Shown: in pieces, positions 7,692 to 16,613 of the stretch
Position numbering within the stretch: the stretch's first letter is position 1
Layout: each line of letters starts with the position of its first letter
Source of the DNA: Stakelama saccharophila
Lineage (GTDB): Bacteria > Pseudomonadota > Alphaproteobacteria > Sphingomonadales > Sphingomonadaceae
DNA: 64,000 bases
Direction: 5' to 3'
Assembly (NCBI RefSeq): GCF_032229225.1
Contig: NZ_CP135076.1
Coordinates: forward strand, 496,001 to 560,000
Translations under genes and position numbers: made by a program
The notes under the pieces: model-generated
The model's database searches: none
Told to the model about the DNA's origin: nothing
Seen by the model: the letters and a program-made list of their open reading frames with translations, nothing else

Positions 7692-10600
7692 GTGCTGGGG
7701 ACGACCCGGTGCCTGTTTCAGGCAGCCGCCGCGACGCTGTTGTTGATCGGCGCGCCGCTCGCCGCCCGCCCCGCCGATGACGGCCGGCCGCAGCAGAAGT
7801 CGGGCGCGACCCTGCCGCTGAAGCCGGTCCGGACGCTGTCCATCCATGCCCGCTCCGGGACCTGGATGTCGCTCGACCTTTCGCCGGACGGCGGGACCAT
7901 CCTGTTCGACATGCTGGGCGACCTCTATCGGATGCCCGTACAGGGCGGACCGGCGCGCCAGCTCACCCGCGGCCTCGGCTTCGACGCCCAGCCGACCTAT
8001 GGTCCGAATGGCAAGCATATCGCCTTTGTCAGCGACCGTTCGGGTGCCGACAATCTCTGGATCGCCGGTCCGGACGGCAGCCATGCGCGGCAGATCAGTT
8101 TCGGCGCCGACGGCACCGTACTCGTCTCGCCCGCATGGAGCGCCGACGGCAGCGCCCTTTTCGTCAGCCGCTATCGCCCCGACCTGAACAATGTCGAGCT
8201 GTGGCGCTATGGTCTCGACGGCAGCCATGAACTGCTCGTTCCGATCCGGGCAAAGGACGACGATCCGCGCAGCGCCTGGCGCAGCAGCGTGGGCGCGGTG
8301 GCATCGCGGGACGGCAGATGGCTCTATTATGCGAGTCGCGTCGGCGGGCTGAATTTCGACGAGCGCGACCACTGGACCATCGCCCGTCGCGACCTCGCCA
8401 CCGGCGAGACGCAGACCGTGATCGACGGCCCGGCGGCCGAAAGCTATTTCCGCCCCGCTTTGTCGCCCGACGGCAAGCGGCTCTTCTATGCCGCGCACCG
8501 CAACGGTGCCACGGAACTGCGCGTTCGCGATCTCGCCAGCGGCGTTGACCGCGTCGTCAGCGATGCCATCGGCCCGGACGAGGTGCAGGCCTCGCTGTGG
8601 CAGGACATCCTGCCGCGCTATGCCGTGACGCCGGACGGCGGCGACATCATCGCCAGCCATGCGGGCAGTTTCGAGCGGATCGCGTTGGCGGACGGCGCGA
8701 TCCGCGCCATTCCGCTCGACGCGCGGATGAAGGTCGTGGTCGGACCGGGCACGCGACAGCATTTCCGGCTCGAGACCGGCCCGGTAAAGGCGCGGCTGAT
8801 CCAGGCGCCTGTCGCCTCGCCCGACGGCAAACGCCTCGCCTATTCCGCGCTCGGCGGCCTCTATGTTCAGGAAGCGGTGCGCGGCGGGGCCCCGCGCAAG
8901 CTATTGACCGGCGCCGACCCCGTGTTCCAGCCGGCCTGGAGCCCCGACGGCAAGCGGCTGACCTTCGTAAGCTGGAGCGAAACAGCGGGCGGCGCCATCT
9001 GGACAATCCCGGCCGACGGATCGGCGGCAGCAACGAAGATCAGCCGCCTGCCGGCCTATTACAGCTATCCCGTATTCACACCCGACGGCACCCGCATCAT
9101 CGCGGTCCGCTCCGCCCGGGCGGAGCGGCTGAACACGACTTTCGAGTTCGGCAAGCTGCGCGACGCCGATCTGGTGTCGTTGCCCGCAAATGGCGGCAAG
9201 GCCCGCGCCATATATTCCGGGCGTATCGGCTCGCGACCGCATTTCGTCACCGGATCGGACGCGGTGGCGTTGTTATCCGGCGACGGCCTGATTGTCATCG
9301 ATCCGGCAACCGGCAGGAACCGCAAGGTCGCGCAGGTGAAGGGTCCGGGCTGGTATTTCCAGGAGGGCTCGGTTCCCGTCGACGACATGCGGATCAGCCC
9401 GGACGGCAAGTGGCTGCTCGTCGAAGTCGCGCAGCAGCTTTTCCTCATCGCCACACCGGCGGACGGCGAAACCGTGGACCTGACCGATCCCGACCTGCCG
9501 CACCGCCGGATCACGCGCGGCGGGGTCGACTATTTCGAATGGGGGCGGGCGAACGAAATCGACTGGTCGGTCGGCAGCGATTTCTTCCGCCTGAAGCTCG
9601 CCGATGTTCGGCCTCTGGCGGAAGGGCGGATGCAGCCGCCGGCGACGCCCGACGCCGTGCCGATGCCGGTCTCCGTCCCACGCGCGGTGCCAAAGGGCAG
9701 CATCCTGCTGCACGGCGGGCGGGTGCTGACCATGGCGCATGGCGACCGCGTGCTGGACGATGCCGACATCCTCGTCACCGGCGACCGGATCGCCGCCATC
9801 GGTCCCGGCGGTTCGCTCGACGTGCCGCCCGGCACCACCGTGCGCGACGTATCGGGCAAGACCATCCTGCCCGGCTTCATCGACGAGCACGACCATATCG
9901 GCGAGGTTCGCCGCGGCGTCCTCAGCACCGAGGACTGGGGCCTGCGCGCGCGGCTGGCCTATGGCGTCACGACCAGTTTCGATCCTTCGACGCTCAGCAT
10001 CGACATGCTCGCTTATCAGGACATGCTGGACGCCGGGCTGATGCTCGGGCCGCGGCTGCGTTCGACCGGCATGGCGATCTTCTCGATGAACCGCTTTCGT
10101 TCGCTGGACGAGGTGCGCTGGGTACTCGGCCGCTACAAGGACCGCTACCGCCTGAAGAACATCAAGGAATATCGCACCGGCAACCGGCGGGTGCGCGAGT
10201 GGATGGCGATGGCCGCGCGCGAAACCGGACTGCAGCCGACGACCGAGGGCGCGCTGTCGTTGAAGCTCGACCTGTCGCAGATCCTCGATGGCTTCGCCGG
10301 CAACGAGCATGCGCTCGCCGCCGATCCGCTGGGCGACGACGTCATCGCCCTGATGACGGCGATGCGCACCAGCTATGCCGCCACGCTCAACATCACGAAT
10401 AGCGGGCGCGAGGCGCTGGAATATTTCGCCACGCGCCGCGATGCGGCGGATGACGCGAAGATCAATCGTTTCTGGACGCCAGCCGCCATAGAACGGAAGC
10501 TGACCGATCTGCCCTGGCGCCCGCTGTCCGAATACCGCTTTCCCGCCGTCGCGAAGGGCGTGGCGAAGCTGGCCGAAGCGGGCGGGCTGGTCGGCATCGG

Positions 10601-10958
10601 TTCGCACGGCAATGTCCCCGGCATCGGCTTTCACTGGGAGATGGAAGCGCACGCCATGGGCGGCATGGCCCCGATGGCGATCCTCCACGCCGCGACGGCG
10701 GGATCGGCGGAAACCATCGGACGCCTCGCCGATCTGGGTACGGTGGAAGCGGGCAAGATGGCCGACTTCGTCATCCTCGACGCCGACCCGCTGGCCGATA
10801 TCCGCAACACCATGGCCATCGACATGGTGATGCGCGGCGGATTCCTCTACGACGCCGATACGCTCGGCGAACTATGGCCGCGCCAGAAGCAACTCCCGCC
10901 GCCATGGTTCGCGGATGGCGACCGGGTCCGCCGCTGGTTGCCGACGGCCCCGGAATAG
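7692..10958 (+). CDS. exported beta-propeller/amidohydrolase fusion protein
   Basis: 1088 residues if translation starts at the GTG at 7692, right after the PaiB-like stop. This gives a clean signal peptide (CLFQAAAATLLLIGAPLAA), while the reading frame is open far upstream without one. Residues about 45-600 carry WD40-like PD40/TolB repeats (LSPDGG, WSPDGK, FTPDGT). Residues about 650-1075 form an amidohydrolase-superfamily TIM barrel with the metal motif D731-x-H733-x-H735 in PGFIDEHDH, a GSHGNVPG loop and the closing AGKMADFVILDADPL signature. It probably hydrolyses a cyclic or linear amide in the periplasm. Such fusions often sit beside TonB receptors and peptidases in this group of bacteria, as here. 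The substrate is unknown. Confidence 0.88.
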   Translation: MLGTTRCLFQAAAATLLLIGAPLAARPADDGRPQQKSGATLPLKPVRTLSIHARSGTWMSLDLSPDGGTILFDMLGDLYRMPVQGGPARQLTRGLGFDAQPTYGPNGKHIAFVSDRSGADNLWIAGPDGSHARQISFGADGTVLVSPAWSADGSALFVSRYRPDLNNVELWRYGLDGSHELLVPIRAKDDDPRSAWRSSVGAVASRDGRWLYYASRVGGLNFDERDHWTIARRDLATGETQTVIDGPAAESYFRPALSPDGKRLFYAAHRNGATELRVRDLASGVDRVVSDAIGPDEVQASLWQDILPRYAVTPDGGDIIASHAGSFERIALADGAIRAIPLDARMKVVVGPGTRQHFRLETGPVKARLIQAPVASPDGKRLAYSALGGLYVQEAVRGGAPRKLLTGADPVFQPAWSPDGKRLTFVSWSETAGGAIWTIPADGSAAATKISRLPAYYSYPVFTPDGTRIIAVRSARAERLNTTFEFGKLRDADLVSLPANGGKARAIYSGRIGSRPHFVTGSDAVALLSGDGLIVIDPATGRNRKVAQVKGPGWYFQEGSVPVDDMRISPDGKWLLVEVAQQLFLIATPADGETVDLTDPDLPHRRITRGGVDYFEWGRANEIDWSVGSDFFRLKLADVRPLAEGRMQPPATPDAVPMPVSVPRAVPKGSILLHGGRVLTMAHGDRVLDDADILVTGDRIAAIGPGGSLDVPPGTTVRDVSGKTILPGFIDEHDHIGEVRRGVLSTEDWGLRARLAYGVTTSFDPSTLSIDMLAYQDMLDAGLMLGPRLRSTGMAIFSMNRFRSLDEVRWVLGRYKDRYRLKNIKEYRTGNRRVREWMAMAARETGLQPTTEGALSLKLDLSQILDGFAGNEHALAADPLGDDVIALMTAMRTSYAATLNITNSGREALEYFATRRDAADDAKINRFWTPAAIERKLTDLPWRPLSEYRFPAVAKGVAKLAEAGGLVGIGSHGNVPGIGFHWEMEAHAMGGMAPMAILHAATAGSAETIGRLADLGTVEAGKMADFVILDADPLADIRNTMAIDMVMRGGFLYDADTLGELWPRQKQLPPPWFADGDRVRRWLPTAPE

Positions 10959-10969
10959 CGCTCCGGACT

Positions 10970-12634
10970 TCAGGCGGCGGTGTAGCGCTGCTTGCCGCCG
11001 ACGAAAGTGTGAAGTGTCTTCACCTCCGGTATTTTCAGCGGGTCGATGGTCAGCAGGTCGCCGTCGAACACCGCGATATCGGCGTAATAACCCGGCGCGA
11101 GGATCCCCGACCGGTCTTCGATGAAGCCCGAATAGGCGTTGCCGCGCGTATAGGCGGTGAGCGCCTGTTCCGCCGTCACCTTCTGGTCGGGTAGCCAGCC
11201 GTCCGGGTTCTTCCCGTCGATGGTGCGCCGCGTGATGCCGGCATAGATGCCGGTCAGCGGGTCGAGCGGCGCCACCGGCCAGTCGGAGCCGAAGGCGACA
11301 TGCGCGCCGCTTTCGATCAGCGAGCGAAAGGCATAGGTGCCCTCCAGCCGCTTCTCGCCGATCCGCTTCACCGCCCAGCGCCCGTCGTCGATGGCGTGAT
11401 AGGGCTGGACGGAGGCGATGACGCCCTGTTCGGCAAAGCGCTTGATGCTCTCGGGCCTGAGATGCTGGGCATGTTCGACGCGGAAGCGGCGGTCCTTCGG
11501 CCCGTTGGCCTTGGCGACGGCGGCATAGACGTCGAGCACATCGTCGTTCGCCCTGTCGCCGATCGCGTGGGTCGCGACGTGCAGCCCGTGCGCGTCTGCC
11601 TGCCGCACCATTTCATGCAGGTCCCCGAGGGGCGTCACCCGCACGCCCCGCTGCCCCGACGCATCGCTGTAATCATCGTAGAACAGGGCGGTACGCGACC
11701 CCAACGACCCGTCGGCGAGCGCCTTCACCGCGCCCCAGCGCAACCAGTCGTCGCCCCGGCCCTCTTCGGCGACGATCCCGGCCATCTTCTCCCAGCCGGT
11801 GATGGGCACGAAGGCATAGAAGCGGATATCGGTCTCGCCCTTCTCGCGCAGGCGGCGCAGCACCGGATAGCAGTCCCAGTTGATCTCCGGATTGTGGATG
11901 TGGCCCAGACCCTTGCTCAACCCGTGGTCGATGCCGCGCCGCACCGCCGCCTCGGCATCGGCATCGCTCAGCGGCGGGATGACGCGTTCGACCAGCGTCT
12001 TGGCATTGTCCTTGACGATGCCGGTCGGCTCGCCGTCCGCATCGCGCACGATGACGCCGCCGTCCGGGTCGGGTGTATCGCGGGTAATGCCGGCGAGCTT
12101 CATCGCCACCGCATTGAGCAGATAGCTATGCAGGTCGGTGCGCGGCACGGCGACGGGCGTGTCCGGCGTCACCGCATCGATCCAGTCATGGGTGGGCAGG
12201 TCGCCGCCCATGCGTTGCTCGTCCCAGGCGCCGCCGGTGATCCATTTGCCCGGCCGCTTGCGCGCCGCCGCGCCGATACGCGCGGCGAAATCGGCCCGGC
12301 TGTGCGCCGCCAGCAGGTCGGGCTGGGTCAGCGTGTGCGAGCCTTTCAGGAAATGGGTGTGCCCGTCGGTGAGCGCGGGCATGGCGAAGGCGCCGTCCAG
12401 GTCGATGACGCGGGTGCGGCGGGTGATCATCGAACGCACCTGCGCATCGCCGATCGCGGCGATCCGGTCGCCGCTGATGCCGATGGCCCGCACCCCGTCC
12501 TGCCCCGGCACGCCGGTCCAGAAGCTGCCGTTGACCAGCGCCGCGTCCAGCCCGGTTTCGGCCGCCTGCGCCCGCAAGCGCGATAGCAGCATCAGCGACG
12601 CCGCGCCGCCCAGCATGGTCCTGCGATCGATCAT
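10970..12634 (-). CDS. exported metal-dependent amidohydrolase (amidohydrolase_3, YtcJ type)
   Basis: 554 residues from the ATG at 12634, which has a strong GGAGGA ribosome site. The N-terminus MIDRRTMLGGAASLMLL reads as a Tat-type signal with a twin arginine. Domain marks of the YtcJ/amidohydrolase_3 family: DGHTHFLKG (metal-binding HxH), GGAWDEQRMGG, a HATHAIGDRAND segment, VEHAQHL, GSDWPVAPLDPL and the C-terminal GYYADIAVFDGDLL. It most likely cleaves N-acyl or N-formyl amides in the periplasm. It is convergent with the propeller-amidohydrolase, with an 11-base gap, so both may serve the same amide-degrading pathway. Confidence 0.9.
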   Translation of the reverse strand: MIDRRTMLGGAASLMLLSRLRAQAAETGLDAALVNGSFWTGVPGQDGVRAIGISGDRIAAIGDAQVRSMITRRTRVIDLDGAFAMPALTDGHTHFLKGSHTLTQPDLLAAHSRADFAARIGAAARKRPGKWITGGAWDEQRMGGDLPTHDWIDAVTPDTPVAVPRTDLHSYLLNAVAMKLAGITRDTPDPDGGVIVRDADGEPTGIVKDNAKTLVERVIPPLSDADAEAAVRRGIDHGLSKGLGHIHNPEINWDCYPVLRRLREKGETDIRFYAFVPITGWEKMAGIVAEEGRGDDWLRWGAVKALADGSLGSRTALFYDDYSDASGQRGVRVTPLGDLHEMVRQADAHGLHVATHAIGDRANDDVLDVYAAVAKANGPKDRRFRVEHAQHLRPESIKRFAEQGVIASVQPYHAIDDGRWAVKRIGEKRLEGTYAFRSLIESGAHVAFGSDWPVAPLDPLTGIYAGITRRTIDGKNPDGWLPDQKVTAEQALTAYTRGNAYSGFIEDRSGILAPGYYADIAVFDGDLLTIDPLKIPEVKTLHTFVGGKQRYTAA

Positions 12635-12990
12635 GGTCGTTCCTCCCGCGCCGGTTTTTCGGTGTATGCAGTCAAGCGGCCCGACTGGGCACGCAAAACC
12701 TCCAAGGCTGGCCCGCCGACGGGGCCAAGCATCCCGGATCAGCGCCATTCCGCTTTGCACGTGTACGGCACCGGTCCGAAGAAATGAGGAAAACCGGACG
12801 TCTGGGCGGGCCGCCGAAGCTCTACAAGAGCGGAGCGGCCAAACGGCTTCTGACGGAAATGGGCCCCGTGCGGAAAGCAGAACCCGCAGAGCCACGGGGG
12901 TGGATGCACGTCACTGCGCAGGCATTCCGCTTGATTCCGGCGCGCCCACTGACCAATGAGGAAATACCCCGTTCAAGGAGCCCGCCAGCC

Positions 12991-14643
12991 TTGGCCGACA
13001 TCGCGCCCGCCCGACTGTCGCTATTCCGACCCTTTCGCCACCGAACCTTTCGCGCGGTGTGGATCGCGAGCACGGTCTCGAATTTCGGCGGGCTGATCGA
13101 AGGCGTCGGTGCCGCATGGATGATGGTGATGCTCGCCGCGCCCGCAAGCATGGTGGCGCTCGTCCAGGCCTCGCGCGCATTGCCGGTGATGCTGCTCTCG
13201 CTGCTTGCGGGCGCGATCGCCGACCAGTTCGACCGCCGGCGCGTGCTGATCGGCGCGCAGTGCTTTCTATTTTTCGCCTCGCTCGGCCTTTGTCTCGTCG
13301 CCTTCTTCGATCTCGCGACGCCGTGGCTGCTGCTGCTCTTCACCTTCCTGATCGGCTGCGGCAACGCCTTCAACCGGCCTGCCTGGCAGAGTTCGGTGGG
13401 CGAGATGGTGCCGCGCGAGGACCTGCCCGGCGCGGTCACCCTCAACTCGGTGGGATTCAATCTCGCGCGCAGCGTAGGGCCGGCGGTGGGCGGCATGATC
13501 GTCGCCGCTGCCGGCGCGGCGGCGGCCTTCGCCTTCAACGTGCTCTCCTATCTCGGCCTGATCGGCGTGCTCGCACGCTGGCGCCCCGAAATACCCGAGC
13601 GCACGCTTCCGCGTGAGCGGATCGGCCATGCCATGGCCGCCGGCGTGCGCTACGTCGCGATGTCGCCGCACATCCTGGTCGTGCTGTTGCGCTCTGCCCT
13701 GTTTGGGCTGGGGTCGATCGCGATCCAGGCCTTGCTGCCCCTGGTCGCGCGCGACTCTCTGGGCGGGGGATCGTTCACCTATGGCGTACTCCTGGGTGCG
13801 TTCGGCGTCGGCGCGGTTTGCGGAGCGTTCGGCGGCAGCGCCGCGCGCCAGCGCCTGACGACCGAAAACGTGATCCGGATCGCGACCGTCGCCTTTGCTG
13901 GCGCGACAGCGATTGTCGGCCTCTCGCCCTTCTTCCCGCTCACGCTGGTTGCGGTCGCGGTCACCGGGGCGGCGTGGATCGTGGTGCTGTCGGGCTTCAA
14001 CACCGTCGTCCAGCTCGCCTCGCCGCGTTGGGTCGTCGGCCGCGCGCTCGCACTCTATCAGATGGCGACCTTCGGCGGCATGTCGCTGGGAAGCTGGCTG
14101 TGGGGCGCCGTCGCCGAGCAGCATACGGTCGGCAACGCGCTGATCATCGCTGGGATCGTCCAGGCTGCGGCGCTCGTCATCGCGCTCCCCTTCCGTCTCA
14201 GGGAGGTCGAGGACCTCGACCTCGCACCGATGCGCGAATTCACCGCCCCCGACACGGATGTTCCGGTCGTGGCCCGCAGCGGGCCGGTCGTCGTCACCCT
14301 TACTTATGACATCGCGGAGGCGGACGAAGTCGCCTTCCTGACGGTGATGGCCGAGCGCCGGCGTATCCGCCGCCGGGATGGCGCGCGCCATTGGCATCTG
14401 CTGCGCGACCTCGCCGACCGAAACCGCTGGGTCGAGCGCTATCATGTGCCGACCTGGCTCGATTATGTCCGCCACAACCAGCGCCGCACCCGTGCCGACG
14501 CGGCGGTCGGCGAGGAGCTTCGACGACTCCATCGCGGCGATTGGCCACCCCCGGTCGCGCGTATGCTAGAGCGAGATATCTCCGCCTCATTGCTGGACCG
14601 CCTGGGAAACATCCTGCCGGGGCTGCGGCAGGTGCATTGGTGA
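12991..14643 (+). CDS. MFS exporter of the EntS/DUF894 type
   Basis: 550 residues from a TTG at 12991 with AAGGAG ten bases upstream. ATGs at 12904 and 12784 in the same frame are alternatives. Twelve hydrophobic segments cover about residues 20-420, starting from the conserved FRPFRHRTFRAVWIAS motif and including the family's FNRPAWQSSVGEMV and NLARSVGPAVGG loops. A soluble C-terminal domain (VTLTYDIAEADEVAFL to the end) is typical of the DUF894 subgroup. It is an inner-membrane drug or siderophore-like exporter. It lies last in the catabolic block before the island. The roughly 350 bases upstream of 12991 show no other gene, so the start may well be further upstream. Confidence 0.88.
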   Translation: MADIAPARLSLFRPFRHRTFRAVWIASTVSNFGGLIEGVGAAWMMVMLAAPASMVALVQASRALPVMLLSLLAGAIADQFDRRRVLIGAQCFLFFASLGLCLVAFFDLATPWLLLLFTFLIGCGNAFNRPAWQSSVGEMVPREDLPGAVTLNSVGFNLARSVGPAVGGMIVAAAGAAAAFAFNVLSYLGLIGVLARWRPEIPERTLPRERIGHAMAAGVRYVAMSPHILVVLLRSALFGLGSIAIQALLPLVARDSLGGGSFTYGVLLGAFGVGAVCGAFGGSAARQRLTTENVIRIATVAFAGATAIVGLSPFFPLTLVAVAVTGAAWIVVLSGFNTVVQLASPRWVVGRALALYQMATFGGMSLGSWLWGAVAEQHTVGNALIIAGIVQAAALVIALPFRLREVEDLDLAPMREFTAPDTDVPVVARSGPVVVTLTYDIAEADEVAFLTVMAERRRIRRRDGARHWHLLRDLADRNRWVERYHVPTWLDYVRHNQRRTRADAAVGEELRRLHRGDWPPPVARMLERDISASLLDRLGNILPGLRQVHW

Positions 14644-15046
14644 GCCGTGCCGGCCTGCGGATGCGAGGTTGGGGCCACGGACATCAATTTCCCGGCCTTT
14701 ATCCGGCCCTTCTTGCAGGTCCTTTATCGCCGGGTAGCGACTGAAACCTGCTCGGACATTTTGGGACAGATCCGGGCAAAATGGCGGCGTTCTGCCGTTC
14801 CTGTTGAGACCTGCAACGTCATGAAAAAGGGAAATGGTGCCAGAAGAGCTTTCGGCCGGGCGACCTAAGCGGTTGATTTCGCAGTCGAATCATAGACTTA
14901 CGAACTCGCCAAGGGCATTAATAGCACGATCTGGATTCGTGGAAAAGGCTGGACGTGAATGGACAGGGCGGTTCGAGTCCCTTTGAGCATCAGGCTGAGT
15001 GAGACTGCGTCCGAAATACGACTACAAATTTCGGACAAATGAGACT
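14644..15046. other. gene-poor left boundary of the island
   Basis: About 400 bases without a convincing gene. They hold a CATTTTG/CAAAATG inverted repeat (14757-14763 and 14777-14783), the degenerate attachment repeat at 14835-14848, an isolated tRNA T-arm-like GGTTCGAGTCC at 14970-14980, and a TCCGAAAT/ATTTCGGA inverted repeat (15010-15017, 15028-15035) just before the AbiEi-like remnant. Composition is visibly more AT-rich than the flanking core genes. Confidence 0.5.
14835..14848. repeat. putative att site, island left end (degenerate)
   Basis: TGGTGCCAGAAGAG reproduces the tRNA-Leu 3' end (22894-22908) in direct orientation, with a single missing C. It lies 192 bases beyond the last core gene, where an outer att site is expected. 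Confidence 0.55.
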
Positions 15047-15229
15047 TTGCATCTGAATACCCGCATCCTGCAGCGGATCAGCGCTGGTGCGCGACGAGGC
15101 GTATGGACGGCGGCGGACCTTCCCGATCTGGCCACGCGCGAAGCTATCGACAAAGCCCTCTAGCGTCTCGTGGCCACCGACACGCTGGGCAGGATCGACA
15201 GAAGCCTAGCCCTAGCGCGGGAGTCTTGA
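15047..15229 (+). pseudogene. remnant of an AbiEi-like/DUF6088 antitoxin gene
   Basis: Read in one frame from about 15047 the sequence gives RILQRISAGARRGVWTAADL, then LPDLATREAIDKAL, an amber stop at 15161, then RLVATDTLGRIDRSLAL and a TGA at 15227. This matches the N-terminal winged-helix part of DUF6088/AbiEi-type antitoxins, where a Gln usually stands at the stop position; CAG to TAG is the simplest explanation. The rest of the gene and any toxin partner are gone. An inverted repeat TCCGAAAT-N10-ATTTCGGA just upstream may be its old operator. Confidence 0.6.
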
Positions 15230-15245
15230 GCGTCTATTCGGTGAG

Positions 15246-15635
15246 CTAGGTGCAGATGAGCGAAAATGCGGCGAGGACAAGTCCGACGATCGCGAGAGCG
15301 AGTCCAATCACCGCGATCCGGGCGGGAATAGACACGGCCGGATCGGGCGAGCCGACATACCAACGGAGCAAACCCCAAAGCCTGACCTTGCGCAGCGAGA
15401 AATCGAGCTCGCCACCCTTGGCGACGCCGAGGCGCTCGCGGATATCGTAAGGCATGAAAATTGCGTCATCGCGATCATGGCCGAGCAGCAGGACGTCCAG
15501 TTCCCTGCCATTGGCATTGTTGGTGAGCCGGGCGACACCATAGCGCTCGACTCCGGCGCGATGGTGGATGTTGAGGCGCACCAGCCAGCGGCCGGCTTCG
15601 CTCGCCTGTGGTCCCTCGACACGAAGTTTGGGCAT
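15246..15635 (-). CDS. small protein with C-terminal membrane anchor, unknown function
   Basis: 129 residues. A soluble N-terminal part of about 95 residues (NNANGRELDVLLLGHDRDD, then FMPYDIRERLGVAKGGELDF) precedes one clear C-terminal transmembrane helix (IAVIGLALAIVGLVLAAFSLI), so it looks tail-anchored with the soluble part in the cytoplasm. The MPYDIRERLGVAKGGELDF stretch loosely recalls the swapped-hairpin AbrB fold, where such phrases bind DNA, but the similarity is weak. It lies 37 bases downstream of the ART-like gene on the same strand, so the pair is probably an operon. It could be an immunity or localisation partner. I do not recognise a named family. Confidence 0.7.
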   Translation of the reverse strand: MPKLRVEGPQASEAGRWLVRLNIHHRAGVERYGVARLTNNANGRELDVLLLGHDRDDAIFMPYDIRERLGVAKGGELDFSLRKVRLWGLLRWYVGSPDPAVSIPARIAVIGLALAIVGLVLAAFSLICT

Positions 15636-15672
15636 CCTCGTCCCCCCAATCCATGATCTCAGCCCTTCACCA

Positions 15673-16476
15673 TCAGCGGTGATAGGTTTCCAAAAGTCGA
15701 ACCTCGTCGATCAACGCGGCGTCCGTGATCCAGCCGGGCGCAATGTCCTCATAGAAGATCAGACCGAAATCGACATGCTGCGTTCCCGGATCGAGAGCCG
15801 GATCGTGCAGCCAATTGGCCCAGAACTGCAGGACGTGACGGACTAGGCCCGGCATTTCGCCATCGCGAAGCCGTGACTGGGCGACATTGAGCGCGCGGTC
15901 TCCAGGCACCTCGACGGTGAACAGCACAGGCGATCGCCCCTCCTGCAGCAGCGCTCTCGCTCCCTTCCCGAGCAGCTCGACCGCGACGGCCTGGTCGAAC
16001 TCCGATCCTTCGACCAGATAGTGATTGAAAGCCGTCAACAACGCGCCGCGGGAGACCGTCAAATGGGCCTGACCTTGCCGCCGCCCGAACTGGCCGTCGC
16101 CAAAGTCGCAAATCGCGGCATCCAGTCCGGCGCTGGCTTGCGCCCAATCCGGATGGCGGGAGAGCATTTGCGCAAGCTGCCCTTTGCGCGTCGCAGGTTC
16201 AAGCGCCCGCAGTCCAATTGCCCGAACGGAGGCGATCTCCTCCGGCGAGAGGCGCGAACCATGATAAGCGACGATCGTTTGGCCGCGCAGCCATTCGCAC
16301 GTTGCATCGATAAGGCCGCTGCGCTCGACTTCCTCTAGGATGATGTCGAGCGCATCCTCAAGCCATTCGATCGGCCCCGCTGCAGCGCGCTCGCGGAGCC
16401 GGTCCGGTACCAGCGTATCGAGCACAGTAGCCAGACGCGGCGCCCATTCGCCGATTGTGTCGAAATCAAACTTCAT
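15673..16476 (-). CDS. putative ADP-ribosyltransferase-fold protein (YHGS motif)
   Basis: 267 residues from the ATG at 16476. The N-terminal 65 residues are helical. Residues 69-92 read VAYHGSRLSPEEIASVRAIG then LRAL, the His-Gly-Ser/Thr strand-helix opening seen in several ADP-ribosyltransferase-like families. A middle block (HLTVSRGALLTAFNHYLVEG) would hold the second conserved strand. The last strand, FGLIFYEDIAPGWI, places Glu243 where catalytic Glu residues of this fold sit. Fold assignment is by pattern only. It pairs with the downstream tail-anchored protein and is divergent from a PIN-domain gene, a context that suits a toxin or defence effector. The in-frame extension upstream to 16731 would overlap the divergent PIN gene and is rejected. 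Confidence 0.6.
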   Translation of the reverse strand: MKFDFDTIGEWAPRLATVLDTLVPDRLRERAAAGPIEWLEDALDIILEEVERSGLIDATCEWLRGQTIVAYHGSRLSPEEIASVRAIGLRALEPATRKGQLAQMLSRHPDWAQASAGLDAAICDFGDGQFGRRQGQAHLTVSRGALLTAFNHYLVEGSEFDQAVAVELLGKGARALLQEGRSPVLFTVEVPGDRALNVAQSRLRDGEMPGLVRHVLQFWANWLHDPALDPGTQHVDFGLIFYEDIAPGWITDAALIDEVRLLETYHR

Positions 16477-16613
16477 CCGGCCTATCTTCCCTTCGGAGCA
16501 GCGCGATATTGGCGTGGCGCATTGCCATCCAACATATTGGAGGAACGAGGCGAAGATGAAGGCACGGATCGTTCTTGATTGCGGGCACGACGATATTGGT
16601 GCCACATCTACCC

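Noticed and set aside
14970..14980. GGTTCGAGTCC, identical to the tRNA-Leu T-arm core, as a second tRNA or att site
   Set aside because: Flanking bases do not form a proper 5-bp T-stem or an acceptor stem, and its orientation is opposite to that needed for a direct repeat of tRNA-Leu.
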